Below the pieces are notes generated by a model, which saw only the letters and a list, made by a program, of their open reading frames with translations, had not been told where the DNA came from and did not search any database. A stretch of DNA of 64,000 bases from Ruminococcus sp. (lineage in GTDB: Bacteria > Bacillota > Clostridia > Oscillospirales > Ruminococcaceae), in contig SVNT01000003.1 of NCBI GenBank assembly GCA_015066785.1, forward strand, positions 124,001-188,000, given 5' to 3'. The first letter of the stretch is position 1. Each line of letters opens with the position of its first letter. The position numbers were made by a program, and so were the translations under genes. Of this stretch, positions 16,022-23,079 are shown piece by piece.

Positions 16022-18520
16022 ATGAATTTAGAAGAACTCAAGCAGAAAATTGCCGATGATAAGGCTAAAAACACAAGCTCCTATAGACGATATCCTGTAA
16101 GATTTTTGTTTATGGAACTAAACCAAGATACTCAAAATGATATTCAGGATTTAGTCAAAAGTAGCAATGGAGAGTTACTTGAACTGAGTGACTTTATTAT
16201 GAAAAAAGACGACGGTTGGCTTACTAAAAGCAGATTTTTGCAGGTCGTTAAAACTGCGGCATCTGACGGAAAAGATATTTTTATAGTTGGATTTTCAGAA
16301 CTGATTAGATTTTATTCGCGCAAGGATATTGAGTCAACAGTATTATCATTGTTTGATATCGAAAATGGTAATATCATGAACCCTGCTTCTTCTTCGAGAC
16401 GTATATATTTTATCTGTTTTTCAATGATGGATAATGTTTATAGTGTTTTACAGAATAGTTTTGCAAGAAAAGACCTGCTTGACCCATTTATTAATTCTGA
16501 TTATGAATTAAGTGGTGAATACAGACAGATTTGCTTTGTATCAGATGAGTACGCTGAGAACATAAAAACAAATAAAATAACTACTAGCGTTGAATGGATT
16601 GGCTTGTGGAGAAGTGCGGGAATACTTGACTTTACAAAACCTATTTGGTGTTGTTCTGCTAGCTTATACGAGTGGCATCAAGAGGCATCTCCAGATAATG
16701 CGTTTCAAATTGATTCGATATCAAATACGAAAGAATATTTCGAAAAAGTATTTGGCTGTGAAATCAAATTTGAGTATCTAATGGAAGAAGACGATTTTTG
16801 GAAACAGTTAATTATCGATTTAGAAAAGAACAAAACTGCACCCTCAACGAAACAAATGCTTTCGGAATTATTAGAAACTGGTGTCGAAGATACTTGTTCT
16901 CTGGCGGCAAAGTTTCTCACTTCTGATGATACATATAAAAAATGGTTAATAACAAATTACGTCATTGCATATTTGGAGGAATCATATCTTGCCCGTGTTC
17001 TTAAACTTTTGACAACAAAATCGAATAAAGAATTGTTGAAAAATATATGGACTCAAGGTTATAAAGTTAGTAATGCGACTATGCTTGAAGAACGCCTTAA
17101 CATTATTAAGGAATTAAATAAATATGCTGATTCATTTGTGCCTGAAGAAGCAATTAAAAACGAAATTGTTGAAGGTGTCGCAAACGAATTACACATATCA
17201 TCTACGTTTCTGAAAAATCATGATAGCCTTGTTTTAATTGAATTATGCAATGAAACAGGACAATCTTTAGATGCAATAAAATCGCGGCTAGTGGCGTATT
17301 ATACTGGAACGTTCAAATTAGCTTACACTGGAATAAGTAATGCGGAAAAAGAGTTTCTAATCAATTTGTACACGAATGAAGTGATTTCCAATAAGGATGA
17401 GCTAAGAATAATGTATCCTGCGTTGTATTCATATTTGTTTGGTTCGGGAGATAATTTGATTGAAGAAAAGGATGAATACAAAATTTACTTGGAGAATTAC
17501 CGTATAAGTAAAGTGAAAAATAAAGATACGGTATATCTCGGTGATTATTATTCTTCTGGTTGTGCTACTGCGGATGCGGTATATGGAATGTATTATGAAT
17601 TAGATAAGCAGGATATTCTTGTTAAGAAATACTCTGACGATGAATCAGATATTTATATTATTGATGGTGTTGGCGCGGAATATATTCCGCTGTTGGTTGA
17701 TTTGATAAAAACAAATAATTACGAAATTGAATCTTGTAACATAGCAGCTGCGCATTTGCCATCTATAACAAGTGTTAATAAGTCGTATTTAAGTAAGATT
17801 AACTACAAAAAGTGGTTTGTTGAATTCGACGAAAATGTAATTCATGGTGAATACTATAAAACTACGAATAATCTTCGAAAAGCCTTTGACTATTTGAACG
17901 AATTACTCAAAGAAATTATTACGGAATCATTCGGAAAAAGAATAGTTATCACAGCAGACCATGGTGCGACTGCTAGAGCTAAATGGACAGATACAAAGAA
18001 AAAATATGATTTTGATCAATCTGACCATGAAGGACGTTGTTACAAATTGCCATCTGGAGAAGAACACGAAAATACGGATGACTATATTGTATATGAAGAT
18101 GATGCAACACCAGGTGATAAATATCTAATATCCTTAAATGAAACATCTTTGTATAATAGGCCTAAATATGAGGACCATGGTGGTGCTACACTGGAAGAAG
18201 TGTTGGTTCCAGTAATTGTAGCTATACCACAAGGAAAACAGAAAAAGGTTACATATAAAGTGTTTGATGAAAACCTTCAAGTGAACGGAATCGATAGAGT
18301 TGTTCGCTTCTCAATAATTCCAGATGTAGAGGCTGCTTTTGTGGTAGAAAGCTCTGGAGAAAAGCACTCACTTGTAAAAGTAAAAGGAATGTATCAAGCA
18401 GAACTTTCTTCTGGTAAAGAACAAAATATTTCTGTTTTGATTGAAGATAAGGTGTTTGGGTTTAAAACCGTAAATACTGCAAAGAAGAATATGGAAGGAG
18501 ATGACGGATTCGATGACTAA
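16022..18520 (+). CDS. pglZ: PglZ-domain protein of the BREX system
   Basis: This 832-residue protein carries a C-terminal PglZ domain, an alkaline-phosphatase-like fold and the hallmark of all BREX systems. Metal-binding motifs are visible as IIDGVGAEYI (Asp near residue 547) and VITADHGAT (Asp-His near 646). A later EDHGGATLEEVLVP motif is also typical. The start at 16022 has GAGGA upstream and lies 4 bases after the brxC stop; a longer in-frame start at 15977 overlaps brxC and is not preferred. PglZ proteins bind BrxX/BrxC partners and are required for modification and defence. Its stop overlaps brxL. Confidence 0.9.
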   Translation: MNLEELKQKIADDKAKNTSSYRRYPVRFLFMELNQDTQNDIQDLVKSSNGELLELSDFIMKKDDGWLTKSRFLQVVKTAASDGKDIFIVGFSELIRFYSRKDIESTVLSLFDIENGNIMNPASSSRRIYFICFSMMDNVYSVLQNSFARKDLLDPFINSDYELSGEYRQICFVSDEYAENIKTNKITTSVEWIGLWRSAGILDFTKPIWCCSASLYEWHQEASPDNAFQIDSISNTKEYFEKVFGCEIKFEYLMEEDDFWKQLIIDLEKNKTAPSTKQMLSELLETGVEDTCSLAAKFLTSDDTYKKWLITNYVIAYLEESYLARVLKLLTTKSNKELLKNIWTQGYKVSNATMLEERLNIIKELNKYADSFVPEEAIKNEIVEGVANELHISSTFLKNHDSLVLIELCNETGQSLDAIKSRLVAYYTGTFKLAYTGISNAEKEFLINLYTNEVISNKDELRIMYPALYSYLFGSGDNLIEEKDEYKIYLENYRISKVKNKDTVYLGDYYSSGCATADAVYGMYYELDKQDILVKKYSDDESDIYIIDGVGAEYIPLLVDLIKTNNYEIESCNIAAAHLPSITSVNKSYLSKINYKKWFVEFDENVIHGEYYKTTNNLRKAFDYLNELLKEIITESFGKRIVITADHGATARAKWTDTKKKYDFDQSDHEGRCYKLPSGEEHENTDDYIVYEDDATPGDKYLISLNETSLYNRPKYEDHGGATLEEVLVPVIVAIPQGKQKKVTYKVFDENLQVNGIDRVVRFSIIPDVEAAFVVESSGEKHSLVKVKGMYQAELSSGKEQNISVLIEDKVFGFKTVNTAKKNMEGDDGFDD

Positions 18521-19940
18521 TCTAGACCACAAAATAAAAAATATTTTTCCAGAAGAATCTATGCATAAGACTCCAGACAGATATAGTCTGTTTTCAGGAG
18601 TAAATGTACCTTCGTTTATAAAAGACTGGTTAATTAAAAAGTTTTCTAATGATGATGCAGTTGATACAGAGGGATTATATAGCTTTGTTGAAAAGCATAT
18701 TCCGACAAAAGACAGCAATATCAGAAGCAAGCTTTTGAATGGAGATGTTATTCAGATTCTTGCAAGAATAATCTTTGAATCTGATTTAAAAAGCGGCGAA
18801 TATAGATTTCAGATTCCAGATTTAGGAATTAAAAATGGTGAAGGAAAAGTGTCGCCTTATCTTGCAAGACAAGAAGGGTTGTTAAAGGAGGGGGAAAACT
18901 GGGGCGTTGTAACGATGCAATATGTTCAACCTGAAGGTAGAGAAAAGGGATATGCCGAAATGGTTAAATTTAAACCATTTAGGCCATACAAACCAGATTA
19001 CGAATACTATTGCAGAGCGAGAGAACGCTTCACGATAGAAGAATGGGTTGATTTTTTGATTTCCAGTATGGAATATAATCCAAATTCAACTTCGTTTGAA
19101 TCGTTAGACCAAAAATTGTTATTTCTCACTCGTTTGTTAGTATTTGTCGAACCGAATTTAAACATGATTGAGTTAGCTCCTAAGGGAACAGGTAAATCTT
19201 ATATTTTTAATAATCTTTCGAAATATGGCTGGCAGATAAGTGGCGGTAAAATCACTCGTGCTAAACTCTTTTATGATATGAGCAGAAACACACCAGGAAT
19301 CATTCCGTCGTATGAATTTGTTTCTTTGGATGAAGTTAAAACTATTTCCTTTGATAATCCTGAAGAAATTCAGGGTGCTCTGAAAAACTACATGGAGCAA
19401 GGTTCATTTACAGTAGGTAAATCTAAGCTTACTTCTCTGGCTGGAATGATTTTGTTAGGAAATATTGATCTTGACATGAATCGAAGACCAATCAACAACC
19501 ATTATTTCGAAGAATTACCTGAAGCATTTCAAGACCATGCATTGATAGACAGATTCCATGGATTTATCGAAGGCTGGTATTTGCCGAGAATCAGCGAAGA
19601 TTTAAAACTTAACGGTTATTCTTTAAACGTAGAATACTTTTCTGAGATTCTCTCGTATAGTAGAACTTTGTCATATTACAGCGCAGTGGTTAAAGAACTC
19701 TTAGATATTCCTAAAAATGCAGATACTAGAGATACAAATGCAATTATTAAAATGTGTTCAGGTTATTTGAAATTATTATATCCGCATGTTAGAACTGCAG
19801 AGGATATCAGCCCTCAGGAATTCAAAATGATGTGTTTCGACCCTGCGTTTGAGAAGAGAAAGATAATTCGTCAACAGTTAGCTGCCATTGATAGAGAATT
19901 TACTGATACAATGCCTGATATTTCTGTAAGGGGGCTGTAA
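18513..19940 (+). CDS. brxL: BrxL-like AAA+ protein lacking the Lon protease domain
   Basis: The 475-residue protein aligns with the N-terminal and AAA+ parts of BrxL. Walker A APKGTGKS lies near residues 220-227, the Walker B-like FVSLDEV follows near 270, then LLGNIDLD and RFHGFIEGW motifs. Full BrxL continues with a Lon-like Ser-Lys protease domain; here the chain ends about 20 residues after the AAA+ module. Its stop overlaps the next start (TAATG), so the short form looks native rather than broken. The start at 18513 fits the usual BrxL N-terminus; 18501 is also possible but abuts its ribosome site. BrxL forms DNA-encircling rings in other systems. Confidence 0.88.
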   Translation: MTNLDHKIKNIFPEESMHKTPDRYSLFSGVNVPSFIKDWLIKKFSNDDAVDTEGLYSFVEKHIPTKDSNIRSKLLNGDVIQILARIIFESDLKSGEYRFQIPDLGIKNGEGKVSPYLARQEGLLKEGENWGVVTMQYVQPEGREKGYAEMVKFKPFRPYKPDYEYYCRARERFTIEEWVDFLISSMEYNPNSTSFESLDQKLLFLTRLLVFVEPNLNMIELAPKGTGKSYIFNNLSKYGWQISGGKITRAKLFYDMSRNTPGIIPSYEFVSLDEVKTISFDNPEEIQGALKNYMEQGSFTVGKSKLTSLAGMILLGNIDLDMNRRPINNHYFEELPEAFQDHALIDRFHGFIEGWYLPRISEDLKLNGYSLNVEYFSEILSYSRTLSYYSAVVKELLDIPKNADTRDTNAIIKMCSGYLKLLYPHVRTAEDISPQEFKMMCFDPAFEKRKIIRQQLAAIDREFTDTMPDISVRGL

Positions 19941-21076
19941 TGATATATTTAGATAATGCTGCGACAACTCAAATGAGTGAATCTGCACTTGATGCACTAA
20001 TGTACGCCTCTAAGGAGTGCTACGGAAATCCTTCATCATTGCATTTCTCAGGTAGGCAGGCCAGTAAACTAATTCAAGAATCTAGGGAAATAATTGCTAA
20101 ATGTATTGGTGCTGAACCCGAAGAAATTTATTTTACTTCGGGTGGCACTGAAAGTGATAATTGGGCAATAGAACAAGCACTAAATCAGAAATGTGAAAGG
20201 ATAATAACGTCTAGCATCGAGCATCATGCGGTTTTAAATGCTGTAGAAAAAATGCACCATGCTGGATTGAAAACGGAATATCTGCCTGTAACTGATGGTT
20301 GCCTGGTGAATGTAAATGATTTTGAAGCTACTATGAATAGTCAAAAAAGTTTTGTATCTATTATGTTTCAAAATAATGAAACTGGGGTTGTGCAACCAAT
20401 CAAAAAATTATCAGATATCCTTCATTCTTATAATACGTCTTCTATATTCCATACAGATGCAGTTCAAGCTATTGGTCATATTCAGATTGATGTAAAACAG
20501 CTGGGAATTGACATGTTATCTGGCAGTGCACACAAATTTAATGGCCCGAAAGGTGTGGGTTTTTTATTTGTTAGGAAAGATTGTACAATTTCGCCGCTAA
20601 TAGTAGGTGGAGGACAAGAATATGGCTTGCGTTCTGGAACCGAAAATGTTGCAGGAATATATGCAATGGCAAGAGCGTTAGAAGAAAACGTTAAACAGAT
20701 TAAAGCTAATTCTGCTTATATTAAAAAACTTGAGACCCAGCTGTTAGAAGGACTTGAGAAGAATAATATTAAATATTGGATAAATGCAGATAATGATGCA
20801 AGAGCAACTGGAATTATCAGTGTTTCAATAAAAAATATCGATGGAGAAGGTTTGCTGAACATGTTGGATATGCATGGAATTTGTGTTTCGATAGGTTCTG
20901 CATGCAATTCGAAGTCTAAAGAACCATCATATGTTTTAAAAGCTATGGGGTTGAGTGAGGATAGAATAGATTCTGCGATTAGGGTGTCAATCGGTAGATA
21001 CAATACGGAAAGAGATATTAATATTCTGATTGAAAATATTTGCAAATTGTACAACGTTACATTACGTACATTGTAA
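19940..21076 (+). CDS. Cysteine desulfurase of the BREX operon
   Basis: The 378-residue protein is a PLP-dependent class V aminotransferase of the NifS/IscS/DndA type. The PLP lysine is Lys199 in SAHKFNGPKG and the sulfur-accepting cysteine is Cys322 in GSACNSKSKEPSYV. Such enzymes take sulfur from cysteine as a persulfide. Its start overlaps the brxL stop, and it ends the operon, so it is probably the sulfur donor for BrxP, as DndA or SspA is for DndC or SspD. It could instead be general housekeeping, but no iscU or other Fe-S gene accompanies it. Confidence 0.9.
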   Translation: MIYLDNAATTQMSESALDALMYASKECYGNPSSLHFSGRQASKLIQESREIIAKCIGAEPEEIYFTSGGTESDNWAIEQALNQKCERIITSSIEHHAVLNAVEKMHHAGLKTEYLPVTDGCLVNVNDFEATMNSQKSFVSIMFQNNETGVVQPIKKLSDILHSYNTSSIFHTDAVQAIGHIQIDVKQLGIDMLSGSAHKFNGPKGVGFLFVRKDCTISPLIVGGGQEYGLRSGTENVAGIYAMARALEENVKQIKANSAYIKKLETQLLEGLEKNNIKYWINADNDARATGIISVSIKNIDGEGLLNMLDMHGICVSIGSACNSKSKEPSYVLKAMGLSEDRIDSAIRVSIGRYNTERDINILIENICKLYNVTLRTL

Positions 21077-21259
21077 AAATTACAAAGCACCAATTGTTAC
21101 GGCAAAAAAAATAACAAAGAATTTAACATAAAAATCAGGGATAAAAACCATCTCATTTATGAGTGGATTTTGTTATTTACTCCTGATTATATGTTAGCAG
21201 CAGAGCGTCAATCCCTTATTTTAAGGGAAAATCAGCTCATTTATGAGGAGATTTAAAAA
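21077..21259. other. Right boundary of the foreign segment, with palindromic repeats
   Basis: This gap joins the AT-rich BREX cargo to higher-GC host genes. It carries CTCATTTATGAG twice, at 21152-21163 and 21236-21247, each followed by NNGATTT, and a hairpin TCCCTTA/TAAGGGA (21212-21228). The second copy overlaps the ribosome site of the next gene. The same motif with an A instead of T lies upstream of ArdC (3891). A junction or att site may be here. Confidence 0.5.
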
Positions 21260-21736
21260 ATGCTAAAAATCATGTTCGTCTGCCACGGCAATATATGTCG
21301 TTCGCCTATGGCTGAGTTTATAATGCGTAAAATGCTGGAGGAAAACGGTTTGTCCGACAAGGTCAGCGTGTCCTCGTCGGCAACAAGCACCGAAGAAATA
21401 TGGGACGGCGTCGGAAATCCTGTATACCCTCCCGCACGGGAAGAACTCCGCAAACACGGGATTTCCTGCGACGGAAAAAGGGCGGTACAGCTTTGTGCCG
21501 ACGACCTCGGCAGGTATGATATGTTCATCGGTATGGACGATATGAACATACGCAATATGAGGCGTATTCTCGGCAAAAATGCAGACTCAAAAATACACAA
21601 ACTGCTTGATTTCACGGGCAGGGGCGGTGATGTCGCAGACCCCTGGTACAGCGGGAATTTCACCGTTACATACAGCGATATATACGACGGCTGTACGGCG
21701 TTGCTCGGGTATATCAGAGAAAAAGGAGTTATATAA
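21260..21736 (+). CDS. Low-molecular-weight protein tyrosine phosphatase
   Basis: The 158-residue protein has the CX5R phosphatase loop near its N-terminus (VCHGNICRSP, Cys8 and Arg14) and the DPWYSGNF motif with the general-acid Asp near residue 127. These are standard for LMW-PTP. It would dephosphorylate tyrosine-phosphorylated proteins. Arsenate reductases of this fold have additional redox cysteines that I do not see in the expected place. It is the first gene of host-like composition after the foreign segment and ends in its own terminator, ahead of the cad operon. Confidence 0.9.
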   Translation: MLKIMFVCHGNICRSPMAEFIMRKMLEENGLSDKVSVSSSATSTEEIWDGVGNPVYPPAREELRKHGISCDGKRAVQLCADDLGRYDMFIGMDDMNIRNMRRILGKNADSKIHKLLDFTGRGGDVADPWYSGNFTVTYSDIYDGCTALLGYIREKGVI

Positions 21737-21737
21737 T

Positions 21738-21770
21738 AAGGTGTCGGAGCGTATCCGACGCCTTTTTTAT
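21738..21770 (+). terminator. Terminator after the phosphatase gene
   Basis: AAGGTGTCGGA (21738-21748) pairs with TCCGACGCCTT (21754-21764) followed by TTTT. Confidence 0.85.
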
Positions 21771-21799
21771 TTCAGAATTGTAAACAATGAAATTTTTTA

Positions 21800-21860
21800 T
21801 TGACAAAACCACGATATTGGTATATTATAATACCATAACATATGAACAGATATTCATATG
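21800..21860 (+). promoter_or_regulatory. Promoter and CadC-type operator of the cad operon
   Basis: TTGACA (21800-21805) and TATTAT (21823-21828) have a 17-base spacer. Just downstream, a perfect inverted repeat CATATGAA-N6-TTCATATG (21839-21860) contains the TGAA/TTCA half-sites typical of ArsR/CadC operators and would cover the transcription start. Confidence 0.82.
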
Positions 21861-21875
21861 AAAGGATGAACAAAA

Positions 21876-22238
21876 ATGAATGACGAAAAGAATATTGAAA
21901 GCTGCGAATACCTCTGCATACACGAGGACGCAGTAAAAAAAGTACAGGACAATATGCCTCCCGATGAGTATCTTTACGACCTCGCCGAATTATTCAAGAT
22001 GTTCGGGGACACAACAAGAATAAAAATACTTTACGCCCTTTTCGAGAATGAGCTTTGCGTGTGCGATATAGCACAGCTTTTAGGGCTTACGCAGACGGCG
22101 GTTTCGCATCAGCTCCGTGTTCTCAAGGCAGGAAAGCTGGTAAAATTCCGCAAGGACGGAAAGAATGTTTTTTATTCGCTTGACGATGACCATGTGCGTG
22201 AGATAATCAATCTCGGTATGGAGCATGTGGGAGAATAG
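21876..22238 (+). CDS. cadC: CadC-like heavy-metal repressor
   Basis: This 120-residue ArsR/SmtB winged-helix repressor has all four cysteines of the CadC alpha3N metal site: Cys10 and Cys14 in the N-terminal arm and Cys61 and Cys63 in ELCVCDIA. The C-terminal helix has the zinc site pattern D104-H106...H117-E120. It should bind the palindromic operator upstream and release it on Cd(II), Pb(II) or Zn(II). The next three genes follow in the same direction, ending in a P1B ATPase. The ArsR assignment is excellent; the metal specificity is inferred from residues. Confidence 0.9.
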   Translation: MNDEKNIESCEYLCIHEDAVKKVQDNMPPDEYLYDLAELFKMFGDTTRIKILYALFENELCVCDIAQLLGLTQTAVSHQLRVLKAGKLVKFRKDGKNVFYSLDDDHVREIINLGMEHVGE

Positions 22239-22249
22239 GGGGAGCAGTA

Positions 22250-22843
22250 ATGACATTCTGGGATAAAGTAGCGGGAATTTACGACATTGCAGAAAGACTG
22301 AACGGCAAGGTGTACTCCGAAATGCTGTCTATTACCGAGCGTATGGTTCCCGAGTATGCGATGGTTCTCGATACCGCATCTGGTACGGGAATGCTCTCGG
22401 TAGCGGCGTGCAAAAAGGCGGAAATGGTGGTCTGCACCGACCTTTCACTCCCGATGCTGAAGCAGGCTAAAATCAACGCAAGAAAAAGAGGGTATGATAA
22501 TATCGTCTTCGAGGCGAGAGATATATATCATCTTCCCGATGACGACGAAACCTACGATGTAACTATCGCAGGGAATGTACTGCACCTTCTCGATGAGCCG
22601 TACAAAGCTCTCGACGAGCTTTACAGGGTGACGAAAAAGGGTGGAAAGATACTTCTTCCGACCTTTATGACAGGCGGAGGGAATCATCTTACGGATATAT
22701 ACAAGCTGATAGGGTTCAATCCTAAAAAAGAATACACGCCCGAAAGCTATCGTGAAATGCTCTTGCAGTACGGCGTCGGTGATGTGCGTGTAAAGCTGAT
22801 ACACGGGCTTATACCGTGCTGTTATGCTGTTATCAGAAAGTGA
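22250..22843 (+). CDS. Class I SAM-dependent methyltransferase in the cad operon
   Basis: This 197-residue protein is a class I methyltransferase with motif I VLDTASGTGMLS (about residues 35-46), the acidic TDLS of motif II, and the VTIAGNVLHLLDEP stretch of the Methyltransf_11 type. It lies 11 bases after cadC and 16 before the HMA protein. Its substrate is not evident. A role in metal or metalloid handling is suggested only by position; the Cys pattern of arsenite methyltransferase ArsM is absent. Confidence 0.85.
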   Translation: MTFWDKVAGIYDIAERLNGKVYSEMLSITERMVPEYAMVLDTASGTGMLSVAACKKAEMVVCTDLSLPMLKQAKINARKRGYDNIVFEARDIYHLPDDDETYDVTIAGNVLHLLDEPYKALDELYRVTKKGGKILLPTFMTGGGNHLTDIYKLIGFNPKKEYTPESYREMLLQYGVGDVRVKLIHGLIPCCYAVIRK

Positions 22844-22859
22844 TATGGAGGAAACCGAT

Positions 22860-23078
22860 ATGAAAAAGACATTTAAAATGCGTGACCTTGAATGTGCTCA
22901 TTGCGCACAGAAAATGGAGGACGCAATCAGAAAAATCGAAGGAGTTGAGGAGGTTGCTGTCAGCTTTATGGCGCAGAAGCTCACTCTTTCGGCAGAGGAA
23001 TCTCTTTTCGACGAGATAATGAAAAAGGTAGAAAAGGCTTGCAGGAAGATTGAACCCGACTGCACGATAGTAATGTAG
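22860..23078 (+). CDS. Stand-alone heavy-metal-associated (HMA) domain protein
   Basis: The 72-residue protein is a single HMA ferredoxin-like domain with the metal-binding CAHC loop near the N-terminus (MRDLECAHCAQKM). The start at 22860 is chosen because GGAGG lies 8 bases upstream; an in-frame start at 22824 overlaps the methyltransferase end. It ends one base before the P-type ATPase, which itself lacks such a domain. It probably serves in trans as metal chaperone or detached N-terminal domain. Confidence 0.88.
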   Translation: MKKTFKMRDLECAHCAQKMEDAIRKIEGVEEVAVSFMAQKLTLSAEESLFDEIMKKVEKACRKIEPDCTIVM

Positions 23079-23079
23079 T

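Noticed and set aside
1-21050. TTACGGC followed by A/T-rich ATAACAA at position 1 and near 21,098 as direct att repeats
   Set aside because: Only 7 bases match exactly and the following similarity is low-complexity, so it is too short to claim attL/attR.
21260-21736. Arsenate reductase (ArsC) instead of LMW phosphatase
   Set aside because: The additional redox Cys pair of the thioredoxin-coupled ArsC is not seen; the CX5R loop and DPWYSGNF motif fit LMW-PTP.
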